Shown here: in pieces, positions 8,745 to 18,126 of the stretch
How the letters are laid out: the number at the start of each line of letters is the position of its first letter
Numbering within the stretch: position 1 is the stretch's first letter
Origin: Luethyella okanaganae
Lineage (GTDB): Bacteria > Actinomycetota > Actinomycetes > Actinomycetales > Microbacteriaceae
Direction: 5' to 3'
DNA length: 64,000 nucleotides
Assembly: GCF_042660285.1 (NCBI RefSeq)
Contig: NZ_JBHSTP010000002.1
Coordinates: forward strand, 248,001 to 312,000
The notes under the pieces: generated by a model
Seen by the model: the letters and a program-made list of their open reading frames with translations, nothing else
Told to the model about the DNA's origin: nothing
Databases searched by the model: none
Position numbers and translations under genes: made by a program

Positions 8745-9694
8745 CCCTTCACCGCGCCTTCCTGCACACCCTTGAAGAAGAAGCGCTGCGTGATCGAGAA
8801 CATGACCACGAGCGGAATCAGGGCGATCATTGTGCCGGCCGCGATGAGCCGCGGGTCGGCCTGGAAGTTGCCGTTGAGGTAGGCCATGCCGACGGTCAGA
8901 GTGTACTTGGCCGGGTCGCTCAGCACGATGAGCGGCCAGAGGAAGTCATCCCACGCGCCGATGAAGGCGAAGATCGCGACGACGCTCACCATGCCGCGCA
9001 CGTTCGGCCACACGATGTGCCGGATCCGCTGCCACGTCGTGGCCCCGTCGACGGTGGCGGCATCGAGCATCTCGCTCGGGACGGACCGGCATGCCGTGGC
9101 GACGAGCAGCACGTTCATGGCGCTGATCGCGCCGGGCAGGAAAACGCCCAACAGGCTGTCGGCGAGTCCGAGATTGCGGATCGTGAGGAACTGGCTCGTG
9201 ACGGTGACCTCGCCGGGCAGCAGCAGTGTCGAGAGCAGGATCACCAGCACGATGCGCTTCCCGCGGAATCGCATGCAGCCGATCGCGTATCCCGCGAAGG
9301 TCGCGAGCACGGTGTTGCTGAGCACGGTGCCGAGCGCGACGAGCAAGGAGTGGAACGCGTAGAGATAGACCGGGATGAAGTCGGTGACCCGTACATAGTT
9401 CGATAACGTCGGGTCGGTCGGGATGAGGTTCGGCGGGAAGGTGTATATGTCGTCACCCGGCCCTTTGAACGAGGTCGAGAGCTGCCACACGAGCGGACCG
9501 ACGACGAGCACGGTCATGCCGAGCAACAGCGCATAGCGACCGATCAGGCCGCCGAGCGTCGGCCGCGAGAAGTCACCCGACCCGCGACGACGGAAGGGCA
9601 GCGGCCGAGGGATGCGGCGCGGCGCGAGTGTCCCGGTGGCCGTCGAGGCGTCATCGGCGTTCGATGGTGCCTGCCGGGTGACGGTCGCTCTCAT
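8741..9694 (-). CDS. Carbohydrate ABC transporter permease, MalG type
   Basis: The 317-residue protein has six hydrophobic segments after a charged 50-residue N-terminus. It contains the permease EAA loop SEMLDAATVDGATTWQRIRHIVWP, where the ATPase docks. This is the MalG/LacG-like second permease of a CUT1 sugar importer. ATG 9694 overlaps the TGA of the preceding permease; the start is supported by the fit to family length. With 9691-10572 and 10631-11929 it forms an importer lacking its own ATPase, as is usual for actinobacterial CUT1 systems served by a shared MsiK-like ATPase. Confidence 0.9.
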   Translation of the reverse strand: MRATVTRQAPSNADDASTATGTLAPRRIPRPLPFRRRGSGDFSRPTLGGLIGRYALLLGMTVLVVGPLVWQLSTSFKGPGDDIYTFPPNLIPTDPTLSNYVRVTDFIPVYLYAFHSLLVALGTVLSNTVLATFAGYAIGCMRFRGKRIVLVILLSTLLLPGEVTVTSQFLTIRNLGLADSLLGVFLPGAISAMNVLLVATACRSVPSEMLDAATVDGATTWQRIRHIVWPNVRGMVSVVAIFAFIGAWDDFLWPLIVLSDPAKYTLTVGMAYLNGNFQADPRLIAAGTMIALIPLVVMFSITQRFFFKGVQEGAVKG

Positions 9695-10572
9695 GCCATG
9701 GCCTTCTTCTCGCGGTTCATCCAAGCGATCGCGACGAGCGGAAGCACGGCGATGAGGAAGAGCGCGACACTCAGCGCCGACGCGTAGCCGACGTTGCCGT
9801 TCAGCCCCTGGCCCACCTGCCGAATGAGCATGACGATCGAGAGGTCTTGGCCACCGGGACCGCCGGTGCCGTTGGAGAGGACCTGCAGTTCTGTGAACAC
9901 ACGCATCGCCGCGACGGCGACGAGCGCCGAGATGAGCAGCATGGCGCCGCGGACGCCCGGGACGGTCACCGAGATGAAGCGACGGAACGCTCCGGCACCG
10001 TCGAGCATCGCCGCTTCGTGCAACTCCCGCCCAACATTGCCGAGCGCTGCGAGGTACACGACCATGTAGTACCCGAGCCCCTTCCACACGGTGAGGAGGA
10101 TCGCGCAGGCGAGCAGCCACCAGCGGTCGACGAGAAAGGCGACCGGCTTGTCGAGGAGGCCGAACGCCTGCAGCGTCTGGTTGACCACGCCTCGGCTGTC
10201 GAACATCCACGTCCAGATGAGGGCGACGACGACCACGGAGGCGATCACCGGGAAATAGAACGTCGTGCGAAAAAGGCTGATGCCGGGAATCACCTTCTCT
10301 ACGAGGAGCGCGAGCAGCAGGGGCAGGATCGTCAGGAGCGGAACGCACACGATGACGTAGATGACGCTCGTCGTCATTGCGTAGCCGAACAGTTCGTCGC
10401 CGAACATCTTCACGTAGTTGTCGAACCCGATGAAATCGCCCGGGCGCAGAGGCCGGGAGTCGGTGAAGCTCAGGAGGATCGTGTTGAGAAACGGCCAGAG
10501 GCCGAACACCAGCACCCAGACCACAGCGGGCGCCACGAGAAACCAGGGTGTATACCACTTGTGCGATCTCAT
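9691..10572 (-). CDS. Carbohydrate ABC transporter permease, MalF/UgpA type
   Basis: The 293-residue protein has six predicted helices, starting WFLVAPAVVWVLVFGLWPFLN. The first loop shows FTDSRPLRPGDFIGFDNYVKMF, typical of CUT1 first permeases, and the EAA loop reads GRELHEAAMLDGAGAFRRF. It partners the 8741-9694 permease, with which it overlaps by 4 bp. Transcription comes from the binding-protein gene 58 bases upstream. The substrate is inferred to be mannose-containing oligosaccharide from the neighbouring glycosidases. Confidence 0.9.
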   Translation of the reverse strand: MRSHKWYTPWFLVAPAVVWVLVFGLWPFLNTILLSFTDSRPLRPGDFIGFDNYVKMFGDELFGYAMTTSVIYVIVCVPLLTILPLLLALLVEKVIPGISLFRTTFYFPVIASVVVVALIWTWMFDSRGVVNQTLQAFGLLDKPVAFLVDRWWLLACAILLTVWKGLGYYMVVYLAALGNVGRELHEAAMLDGAGAFRRFISVTVPGVRGAMLLISALVAVAAMRVFTELQVLSNGTGGPGGQDLSIVMLIRQVGQGLNGNVGYASALSVALFLIAVLPLVAIAWMNREKKAMA

Positions 10573-10630
10573 GTTCGCCTTCCTGGGTCGGGTGCTGGTG
10601 TCACGATCATCGCATCGGATCAGTATCGGA

Positions 10631-11929
10631 TCAGTACTCGACGAGGTTGTCGTTCGCGTACCCGACGATCTTGTCGAGCGCTTCCTTCGGGTCCAGCTCG
10701 CCCTTCAGCGCGAGCGCGAGCTGCTGGTCCATGTACGTCTTCATCGCGCCGGTCCACTGGAACGGCGTAAGGATGCGAGCCGTCTTCATAGATTCAGACA
10801 CGATCTCCATCGCCTCCTTCTGCAGCGGGTCGGTGACGGACTCGCTGAGCGACGCGGCATCCGCGCTGCCGTCGACCGTGCCGGGCATGAAGCCGAGGGC
10901 GAGCTGGGCGAAGGCGACCTGGTTCTCGGTGTTCGTGAGGTACGTCGCGAACGCGAGCGCGGCCGGCTTGTTCTTCGAGTCGTTCGACACCGAGACGCCC
11001 TGCACGAACAGCGGCGCAGCGCCGATGCGGGGCGAGGCGATCACGCTCTCTCGGATCGTCGGCGCATCGCGCTGCAGGTCACCCGCGAAGCCCGAACCGG
11101 CGGTCGTGTACGCGACCTTGCCCTGCTTGAACATGTCGGCGTTGCCACCGTAGTCGCCCGTGAGCGCCTCGGCCGGGATGGCGCCGGCCTGGTATGCGGC
11201 GGCGAAGTCGCCCACGATCGCCGCCGCCCTATCGGTGTTGAACACGAACCGGCCGTCGTTGTCGATGATCTCGACATCGCTGGAGGCGAAGAGATCGATG
11301 GTCGGCATCGACGAGAGCAGCGGCATCTGACCGCCGGATGCCTCGCCGACCTGCTCGGCCAGGGCGATGAGCTTTTCGTTCGTGGTGGGCAGGGCGGCGG
11401 TGTCGACGCCGTACTGCGTGAGCGCGGCACCGTTCCACCAGTTCAGGTCGGTGCCGAGGTACCACGGCAACCCGTAGACGCCCTCGATGCCGGGGTAGGA
11501 GTACGAGGCCCAGGCGCCCGGCACGTAGACCTTCTCGAGAGAGTCGTCCGCGGCGGCCAGGTCGACGAGCTTGCCTGCGGCCACGAGCGGGTAGGCGATG
11601 TCGGGCGGCAGGTTCACGACGTCGGGCAGGCTGTTGGAGTTCGCCTGGCTCAGCACCTTGTCCTGGTACCCGTCGCCGGGCTGATCGAGCCAGTCGACGG
11701 TGACCTTCGGGTGTTCCTTCTCGAACGCGGCGATGAGGTCTTCGAAGTAGGGGGTGAACTTCTCGTTCTTCAGCGACCAGCTCTGGAACTTGATGGTGCC
11801 GCTGAGTTCGCCGCTCGTGTCGATGGATCCGGCGCCGTCGGCGCCGCTCGGGCCAGAGCAGCCGGTGAATGCGAGCGCTCCGGCAGCGAGCATAGCCGCT
11901 GCCGTCGCGAGACGAGTCGAGAGTTTCAT
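10631..11929 (-). CDS. Extracellular sugar-binding lipoprotein of CUT1 ABC importer
   Basis: The 432-residue family 1 solute-binding protein starts with a lipoprotein signal peptide (MKLSTRLATAAAMLAAGALAFTGC, lipobox Cys24) and a Ser/Gly linker. The mature part contains binding-protein patterns such as FEKEHPKVTVDWLDQPGD and PDVVNLPPDIAYPLVAAGKLVDL. ATG 11929 is chosen because the signal peptide begins there; an upstream in-frame extension has no family similarity. It is first in an operon with two permeases and a GH92 mannosidase, and an operator-like palindrome and promoter lie about 70-115 bases upstream. Confidence 0.9.
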   Translation of the reverse strand: MKLSTRLATAAAMLAAGALAFTGCSGPSGADGAGSIDTSGELSGTIKFQSWSLKNEKFTPYFEDLIAAFEKEHPKVTVDWLDQPGDGYQDKVLSQANSNSLPDVVNLPPDIAYPLVAAGKLVDLAAADDSLEKVYVPGAWASYSYPGIEGVYGLPWYLGTDLNWWNGAALTQYGVDTAALPTTNEKLIALAEQVGEASGGQMPLLSSMPTIDLFASSDVEIIDNDGRFVFNTDRAAAIVGDFAAAYQAGAIPAEALTGDYGGNADMFKQGKVAYTTAGSGFAGDLQRDAPTIRESVIASPRIGAAPLFVQGVSVSNDSKNKPAALAFATYLTNTENQVAFAQLALGFMPGTVDGSADAASLSESVTDPLQKEAMEIVSESMKTARILTPFQWTGAMKTYMDQQLALALKGELDPKEALDKIVGYANDNLVEY

Positions 11930-11999
11930 AGAGCTTCTTCCTTGAACCAATGTCGAAACCGTCACGCGACCGCGTTCCGGGCCTTGCACGAGAGTTTTA

Positions 12000-12013
12000 C
12001 TACAGCGCTTTAG
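12000..12013. promoter_or_regulatory. Candidate LacI-family operator upstream of the mannoside importer
   Basis: The sequence CTACAGCGCTTTAG fits CTNNAGCGCTNNAG, a palindrome centred on GCGC as typical for LacI regulators. The same pattern occurs at 13219-13232 beside the divergent glycosidase genes. It lies just downstream of a putative leftward promoter, a good position for repression by the adjacent LacI protein. Confidence 0.55.
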
Positions 12014-12016
12014 TCG

Positions 12017-12046
12017 AATACAAGCATCACGTCCGGCTGTTGTCAA
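12017..12046 (-). promoter_or_regulatory. Probable promoter of the binding-protein operon
   Basis: Read leftward, a perfect TTGACA (12046-12041) is followed after 18 bases by TGTATT (12022-12017), which matches four of six -10 bases. The operator-like palindrome follows 3 bases later. The position, about 90 bases before the ATG at 11929, leaves a moderate leader. Confidence 0.5.
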
Positions 12047-12095
12047 TCATGCGATTCGACACGGGATGCATGACTCCACCGCATCACACCGCGAA

Positions 12096-13145
12096 TCAGC
12101 GCGGCGGCGCGGTCGACTCCCGCTGCACGATAGCGGCCTCGACGGGTGGCTGCTCGACCGGCTCGTGCGCGAGCAACTGGAGCATCTCGGCCGCGGCGAT
12201 CTTGCCGAGCGTGACGGCGTCGCGGTTGAGGGCGGTGAGGGTGGGATGCAGCACCTGACAGGTCGTCGAGTCCTCCCACGAGACGAGCGACACGTCGGCC
12301 GGCACCGCCACGCCGAGTTCGGCGAGCGTGCTCATGCCGGCGATCGCCATGACCTCGCTGTCGTAGACGAGTGCGGTCGGGGGCTCGGGTGAGGCGAGCA
12401 ACCGCTTCGTCGCGTCCTTGGCGATGGCCGGGTCGAAGTTCCCCGCGAGCGTGTGACCCCACACCCCGTTGTCGATGCAGAACTCCGCGAACGCGTCCAT
12501 GCGCTGTTGAATGTGCCAGAAGCTCTGATCGCCGGTCACATAGGCGATGCGCCGGTGGCCGAGCGCGAACAGGTGTTCGACGATGAGCCGCATGGACCCA
12601 CCATTGTCGACATGCACGCTGCGCACCGTCTCGGTCTCCACCTCGCCGCCGACGACGATCGTCGGATACTCGAGACCGGCAAGCGCCCGCACACGGGGGT
12701 CGTCGACCCGCGGATCGAGCACGAGAACGCCGTCGACCCTCCCGTCGGCGATCCAGTTCTCGTGAATCGAGATCTCGGAGGCGATGTCGGCGGCCATCTG
12801 CAACTGTAGCGAGTAGCCGCGCTGGCTCAGCACCGATTGCACCCCCGCGATGAACTTCGCGAAGAATATCTCCTCACCGATCACCTCCTCGGGGCGGGAG
12901 AGCACGAGCCCGATCGTCTCGGCGTTCTTGCCCATGAGCGTCTGTGCGGCGTGGCTCGGGCGCCAATGCAGCTCGTTCGCCACGTCGAGGATGCGGGCCC
13001 GGGTGGCGTCGGAGACGCCGCGCTTGCCGTTGACGGCGAAAGAGACGGCTCCGCTCGTCACCCCGGCCCGTTCAGCGATGTCGGCGATCGTTACCCGCTT
13101 GCGCTTGCGCGGCTCCACCGCGCCGGCATCCTCACGCACCGTCAT
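12096..13145 (-). CDS. LacI-family transcriptional regulator of mannoside utilisation
   Basis: This 349-residue protein has an N-terminal LacI HTH (VTIADIAERAGVTSGAVSFAVNG, about residues 18-40) with the hinge helix RPSHAAQTL. A periplasmic-binding-protein-like effector domain follows (IGLVLSRPEEVIGEEIFFAKF; ALVYDSEVMAIAGMSTLAELGVAVPADVSLVSWED). It sits between the leftward importer operon and the rightward glycosidase genes. It very probably represses both through the two CTNNAGCGCTNNAG palindromes and is released by a mannose-containing sugar. The effector identity is inference. Confidence 0.9.
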   Translation of the reverse strand: MTVREDAGAVEPRKRKRVTIADIAERAGVTSGAVSFAVNGKRGVSDATRARILDVANELHWRPSHAAQTLMGKNAETIGLVLSRPEEVIGEEIFFAKFIAGVQSVLSQRGYSLQLQMAADIASEISIHENWIADGRVDGVLVLDPRVDDPRVRALAGLEYPTIVVGGEVETETVRSVHVDNGGSMRLIVEHLFALGHRRIAYVTGDQSFWHIQQRMDAFAEFCIDNGVWGHTLAGNFDPAIAKDATKRLLASPEPPTALVYDSEVMAIAGMSTLAELGVAVPADVSLVSWEDSTTCQVLHPTLTALNRDAVTLGKIAAAEMLQLLAHEPVEQPPVEAAIVQRESTAPPR

Positions 13146-13218
13146 CGCGTCCTCTTCACTCGATAGCTTGAACTCTCACTCTAGTGTTGCGCCTGATGGG
13201 GCAGATATGGTTGATTTA

Positions 13219-13232
13219 CTCAAGCGCTACAG
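13219..13232. promoter_or_regulatory. Second candidate LacI-family operator
   Basis: The sequence CTCAAGCGCTACAG matches CTNNAGCGCTNNAG and shares its fixed positions with the site at 12000-12013. It lies between the LacI gene start (13145, leftward) and the GH5-like gene start (13305, rightward), so it could control both, including LacI autoregulation. Confidence 0.5.
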
Positions 13233-13304
13233 CAATCGGGGGGGGGCACTCCGTCGGCGCCGCAGGGCTCGGCGCCGCGAGACAAGACACAGGCAAGGCT
13301 GCAG

Positions 13305-14477
13305 ATGAGATTCGGCGTCAACTACACGCCTCGGGTGGGCTGGTTCCACCACTGGCTCGATTTCTCAGAGACGGAGGTCGCCCGGGATTTCGACACCATC
13401 GCAGAACTCGGCGTCGACCACGTGCGGGTCTTTCCCCTCTGGCCACTCTTCCAGCCGAACCGCGCCCTCATCCGCCCGACCGCTATCGGCGATCTCGAGC
13501 GGATGCTCGAGATCGCCGGCGAACGGGGCATCGACGTCGTCGTCGACGGATTGCAAGGCCACCTCTCGGGCTTCGACTTCCTGCCGGCGTGGCTCACGAG
13601 CTGGCAGCGACGAAACCTCTTCGTCGACCCGGTCGTCGTCGACGGGGCCGCAGAGTACCTGCGTACGATCGCTGCGGCCTGCGCGCCGCACGAGAACTTC
13701 ATCGGCATGACGGTCGGCAACGAGATCAACCAGTTCACGGGCACCGTGCACCCCGAGCCCTATCCGGCAACAAGCTCCGAGATCGGGCACTGGCTCGAGA
13801 CCATGATCGCGGCGTGCCGCGAGGGCGCCCCCGATGCGATGGCGGTGCATGCCTGCTACGACGCGACCTGGTACGACGACACCCAGCCTTTCACGCCTGC
13901 ACACGCGGCGCAGCTCGGCGACGCCACCGTCGTGCACTCCTGGGTCTTCAACGGGACCGCCCAGCGCTACGGCGCCGACTCGTTCGAGACGCGGGCGCAC
14001 GCGCGCTACCTCATCGAGATCGCACGCGCGTTCCAGTCCGAGCCAGGCCGGCCCGTGTGGGCGCAGGAGCTCGGGGCGCCCCGCAACGTGCTGCCCGAGG
14101 CATCCGTGACGCCTTTCATCGAGCACACCGTCGCGCAGCTCGCCGAGGCGCCAGGACTCTACGGCATCACGTGGTGGTGCTCGCACGACGTGAGTCGATC
14201 GCTCGCCGACTTTCCCGAGCTCGAGTACGACCTGGGTCTCATCGACGAGCAGGGCGCGATAAAACCCGAGGGCCGCGTGCTGCGATCGGCTATCGGCGAA
14301 GCCCGCGCTCGGGTGGCGAACGCCAGGGATGCCACGCCCAGCCCTCCCCGTTCCTTGCGTCTCGACCTCGGCGAGGTGGGCGGACGGGCGGGCCTCGCAC
14401 CCGGCGGCGCGTTCTGGCTGCGATACATGGAGGAGGCGCGGATGCACGGGCATCCGCTGGTCGAGCTCGCGAGCTGA
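13305..14477 (+). CDS. GH5-like glycosidase, probably GH5_18-type beta-mannosidase
   Basis: The 390-residue TIM-barrel protein starts MRFGVNYTPRVGWFHHWLDF and has LGVDHVRVFPLWPLFQP. The clan GH-A acid/base motif is MTVGNEINQF (about residues 136-145), and the likely nucleophile is in VWAQELGAP. It has no signal peptide, so it acts in the cytoplasm. The N-terminal pattern resembles what I remember of bifidobacterial GH5_18 enzymes that cleave Man-beta-1,4-GlcNAc from the N-glycan core; the subfamily is recollection, not a search. A GH38 gene follows 56 bases downstream on the same strand. Confidence 0.75.
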   Translation: MRFGVNYTPRVGWFHHWLDFSETEVARDFDTIAELGVDHVRVFPLWPLFQPNRALIRPTAIGDLERMLEIAGERGIDVVVDGLQGHLSGFDFLPAWLTSWQRRNLFVDPVVVDGAAEYLRTIAAACAPHENFIGMTVGNEINQFTGTVHPEPYPATSSEIGHWLETMIAACREGAPDAMAVHACYDATWYDDTQPFTPAHAAQLGDATVVHSWVFNGTAQRYGADSFETRAHARYLIEIARAFQSEPGRPVWAQELGAPRNVLPEASVTPFIEHTVAQLAEAPGLYGITWWCSHDVSRSLADFPELEYDLGLIDEQGAIKPEGRVLRSAIGEARARVANARDATPSPPRSLRLDLGEVGGRAGLAPGGAFWLRYMEEARMHGHPLVELAS

Positions 14478-14533
14478 ACCCGCCGCCGCCTCGCATCCGC
14501 TTGACTAGTCCTGCTCGCACCGACACGGGAGAC

Positions 14534-17500
14534 ATGATGCACGAGAACCAGACCCTGACCATCGGACGCGCCCTCCGCGTGCTCGAGGAGCGCTTGCGCC
14601 CGGCGGTCCATTCGCGGCCGCACCGGCTCCAGCTCGCAAGCCACGTCGTCGGCGGCGAGCCGATCCCCGTCACCGAGGGACTCGCGGCGGACTACGAGCC
14701 GATCGGGATCGGCGCCTGGTGGGGCAGAGCATGGGACACCACCTGGCTGCGCATCACCGGCACGATTCCCGCCGAGTTCGCCGGGCGACGCGTCGAGATC
14801 GTCGCCGACCTCGGCTTCGACGTGAACATGCCGGGATTCCAAGCCGAGGGGCTCGTCTACCTTCGCGATTCGACGCCGGTGCGCTCCCTGAACCCGAGGG
14901 CACAGTGGATCCCCGTCACCCGCGAAGCCGCGGGCGGCGAGGCGATCGAGTACTTCATCGAAGCGGCATCGAACCCGGTGCTGCTCGACTATCACCCCTT
15001 TCTGCCGACCGAACAGGGTGACTGGTCGACGTCGAGCGAGGAGTGCCTCTACCGCATCCGCCGCGTCGATGTGTGCATCTTCGAGGAGGAGGTGTTCGAG
15101 CTCGTGCACGACATAGAGGTCCTGCTCCAGCTCGCGCAGCAACTGCCGGCCGACTCGACGCGACGCGCCCGGATCCTCCGCGCGCTCGACGAATCGCTGA
15201 ACCGAGTCGACTTGCAGAACGTCTCCGGCACGGCCGTCGCAGCTCGGGACGAGCTCCGCGAGGTGCTCGCGAGCCCGGCAGAGGCGAGCGCACACCGACT
15301 CACGGCCGTCGGGCATGCCCACATCGACTCGGCCTGGCTGTGGCCGCTGCGCGAGACCGTGCGCAAGGTCGCCCGCACTTCCAGCTCGATGACGGCCCTG
15401 CTCGACGAGGACGACGAGTTCGTCTACGCGATGTCGAGCGCCCAGCAGTACGACTGGCTGAAGCGAGCGCGACCCGAGGTCTACGCGCGGGTCAAGGACG
15501 CCGTCGCTGCGGGGCGGTTCGTGCCGATCGGCGGCATGTGGGTCGAACCCGATGCGGTTCTGCCCTCTGGCGAGTCGTTCATCAGGCAGATCAGTTACGG
15601 CCAGCGGTTCTTCCGCGAGGAGTTCGGGATCGAATGCCGCGGAGCCTGGTTGCCCGATAGTTTCGGGTATTCGGGGTCGCTCCCCCAGCTCCTCGCCGGC
15701 TCGGGTTTCGACTGGTTTCTCACCCAGAAGATCTCCTGGAACCAGGTGAACCGCTTCCCGCACCATTCCTTCCTCTGGGAGGGCATCGACGGTAGTCGCA
15801 TCTTCACCCACTTCCCGCCGATGGACACCTATAACGCACAGCTCTCCGGAGAGGAGGTTGCCCGAGCGGCACGCCAGTTCAAAGAGAAGGCCGTGGCCTC
15901 CTCCTCGCTCGCGCCGACCGGCTGGGGCGACGGCGGCGGCGGCACGACACGAGAGATGCTCGCACGCGGCAAGCGTATGGCCGATCTCGAGGGCAGCGCT
16001 CGCGTCGTGTTCGAATCCCCCGACGCCTTCTTCGACCGTGCGATGGCCGAGCTGCCCAGCCCCGACGTGTGGCGCGGAGAGCTCTACCTCGAGTTGCACC
16101 GCGGCACTTTCACGACCCAGCACAAGACCAAGCAGGGAAATCGGCGCAGCGAGCAACTGCTCGCCGAGGCCGAGCTCTGGGGTTCTGCCGCCGCCGTGCG
16201 GGCCGGCTACGAGTTCCCGCACGACGAGATCGACGAGCTCTGGCGCGAGGTGCTCCTGCTTCAGTTTCACGACATCCTGCCCGGCACGTCGATCGCCTGG
16301 GTGCACCGCGAGGCCGAAGAGCGCTACGCCGAGATCGCACGGCGGACCGAGGCGATCATCGCCGAGGCGCTCGCCACACTCGGCGTCATACTCGATGCCA
16401 CCGATGGTTCGGCCGTGACCGCGGCGGACAGTTCGGCGAACGCCTCTGCGCGGGCCGTGCTCGTGAACGCCGCTCCAGTGGCATGGAACGGTGCGCCCGC
16501 CTCATCCGCCATCCTCGCACCAGTGGCGATCGGCGCCGCGGCCGCGCGTCGCGAGGGCGATCGTTTCGTGCTCGAGAGCGGGCAGGTGCGCATCACCGTC
16601 GACACGAACGGACACGTGCTGAGCGCGCTCGACCTCGCCAGCGGGCGTGAGGCCATTCCAGCCGGCGGACGTGGCAACCTGTTGCAATTGCATCAGGACT
16701 TCCCGAACATGTGGGACGCGTGGGATGTCGACGCCCACTACCTCGGGATGCGTGAAGACCTCGACAGCGGTGCGCACGTCGAGCTCGACGACCACACGAT
16801 CGTCGTGCGCCTCGCGTTCGGCGAATCCAGCATCGAGCAGCGGCTCTTCCTCGACGACGACGGTCGCACTCTGCTCATCGACAACACGGTCGAATGGGCC
16901 GAGACCGAGAAGTTCCTGAAGCTCGCGTTCCCTGTCGATGTCTTCGCCGACCACGCCGTCGCAGAGACGCAATTCGGCGTCCACAGCCGCACGACGCACA
17001 CGAACACCTCGTGGGAGGACGCCCGGTTCGAGACACAGGCGCAGCGTTGGTTCCTCGTCGAGGAGCCGGGCTTCGGCGTCGCGTTCCTCAACGACTCGAG
17101 TCACGGCTTCGACGTCTCGCGGGTCGAGTCCGACGGCCTCGTCACGCAGCTCGCCCGGTTCTCCATGCTGCGGGCCCCGAAGTTTCCCGAACCCCGCACC
17201 GACCACGGTACGCAGACGATGCGGTTCGGCGTGCTCGTCGGCGCCGACGTGGCGAGCGCCACCGAGGCCGGTTGGCGGTTGAACATGCCCGCTCGGACCG
17301 GCCACGGCACCCCGATCGCGCCACTCGTGTCGAGCGAGAACCCGGCCGTCATCGTCAGCGCGGTCAAGCTTGCCGACGATCGCTCGGGCGACCTCATCGT
17401 GCGGGTGTACGAGTCGAGAGGCGGACGTGGGCGCGCCGTGCTGCGGCTCGACGTCCCCGGCCTGCGGAGTGCCTCTCACACCGATCTCCTCGAGCGGGCG

Positions 17501-17605
17501 CGCGAGGAGGCGGCACCCCTCGCGCTCCAGCAGGACGACGGAGCCTATTCGATCGAGCTCACGCTGCGCCCCTTCGAGGTTGCGACCGTGCGGCTGTCAC
17601 GCTGA
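14534..17605 (+). CDS. GH38 family alpha-mannosidase
   Basis: The 1023-residue protein has the GH38 zinc site motif GHAHIDSAWLWP (His263/Asp265 region). The nucleophile motif is GAWLPDSFGYSG (Asp375), and the middle-domain line is EVLLLQFHDILPGTSI. C-terminal beta-sandwich domains follow, ending RPFEVATVRLSR. ATG 14534 follows a GGGAG ribosome site; longer in-frame sequence upstream overlaps the GH5-like gene and is unrelated. It lacks a signal peptide. Together with GH92 and the GH5-like enzyme it would dismantle mannose-rich oligosaccharides inside the cell. Confidence 0.93.
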   Translation: MMHENQTLTIGRALRVLEERLRPAVHSRPHRLQLASHVVGGEPIPVTEGLAADYEPIGIGAWWGRAWDTTWLRITGTIPAEFAGRRVEIVADLGFDVNMPGFQAEGLVYLRDSTPVRSLNPRAQWIPVTREAAGGEAIEYFIEAASNPVLLDYHPFLPTEQGDWSTSSEECLYRIRRVDVCIFEEEVFELVHDIEVLLQLAQQLPADSTRRARILRALDESLNRVDLQNVSGTAVAARDELREVLASPAEASAHRLTAVGHAHIDSAWLWPLRETVRKVARTSSSMTALLDEDDEFVYAMSSAQQYDWLKRARPEVYARVKDAVAAGRFVPIGGMWVEPDAVLPSGESFIRQISYGQRFFREEFGIECRGAWLPDSFGYSGSLPQLLAGSGFDWFLTQKISWNQVNRFPHHSFLWEGIDGSRIFTHFPPMDTYNAQLSGEEVARAARQFKEKAVASSSLAPTGWGDGGGGTTREMLARGKRMADLEGSARVVFESPDAFFDRAMAELPSPDVWRGELYLELHRGTFTTQHKTKQGNRRSEQLLAEAELWGSAAAVRAGYEFPHDEIDELWREVLLLQFHDILPGTSIAWVHREAEERYAEIARRTEAIIAEALATLGVILDATDGSAVTAADSSANASARAVLVNAAPVAWNGAPASSAILAPVAIGAAAARREGDRFVLESGQVRITVDTNGHVLSALDLASGREAIPAGGRGNLLQLHQDFPNMWDAWDVDAHYLGMREDLDSGAHVELDDHTIVVRLAFGESSIEQRLFLDDDGRTLLIDNTVEWAETEKFLKLAFPVDVFADHAVAETQFGVHSRTTHTNTSWEDARFETQAQRWFLVEEPGFGVAFLNDSSHGFDVSRVESDGLVTQLARFSMLRAPKFPEPRTDHGTQTMRFGVLVGADVASATEAGWRLNMPARTGHGTPIAPLVSSENPAVIVSAVKLADDRSGDLIVRVYESRGGRGRAVLRLDVPGLRSASHTDLLERAREEAAPLALQQDDGAYSIELTLRPFEVATVRLSR

Positions 17606-17840
17606 CCCGACACAACTCTCCTCCAGGCAGAGGGGTCTTGCCGTTCGGTCAAGCCGTATCGCCGCAACGGCGTCTGGGATTTTAGGCCGTAGCGGATGCT
17701 TGAGAAGCGAAGTGCGCCACAGCTGAATGACATTGATACCGAGCAGAAGAGGAACCCCAGGGGTGTCGTCCCCGGCGTGCAACGGCTAGCCTTTTTGCGT
17801 GGGGTCTGCAGAGAATGACCTCGGTGAGGCGGTGGATCAC

Positions 17841-18038
17841 ATGGGATCGAACAGTCGGACCGGAATCGTGCGCGATGGACCGTGGGGTTTCATATTCTTG
17901 TTGGCGTATGTCGGAGCGGCCATCTACTTCATCTCCGTGTCGAACGGTTCGTTCTGGGGTGTTGTGCTCGGGCTGCTCCAAGCGATCGTCTGGCCGGTGT
18001 ACGTCGTCTACCACGTGCTGATGATGATCGGCGCATGA
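17841..18038 (+). CDS. Small two-helix membrane protein
   Basis: This 65-residue product, beginning MGSNSRTGIVRDGPWG, has two hydrophobic helices (FIFLLAYVGAAIYFIS and GVVLGLLQAIVWPVYVVYHVLMMIG) around a short SNGSFWG turn. The pattern is common in actinobacterial small inner-membrane proteins of unknown function. A GTG at 17799 would add 14 residues. The 235 bases between the GH38 stop and this start hold nothing recognised. It converges with the serine hydrolase gene. Confidence 0.6.
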   Translation: MGSNSRTGIVRDGPWGFIFLLAYVGAAIYFISVSNGSFWGVVLGLLQAIVWPVYVVYHVLMMIGA

Positions 18039-18126
18039 TCCGCACGCAGCCTTAGCTGCTCCCAGCCGACCGCGCATCCGTCGGCGACCCTGCGGCTGTC
18101 GCACTGAGCCAGCGCGTGGATGCGGC

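Noticed and set aside
14159..16306. Long open frame of about 715 codons on the minus strand
   Set aside because: It is antisense to the GH5-like and GH38 genes, which have full family motifs; such shadows are usual in high-GC DNA.
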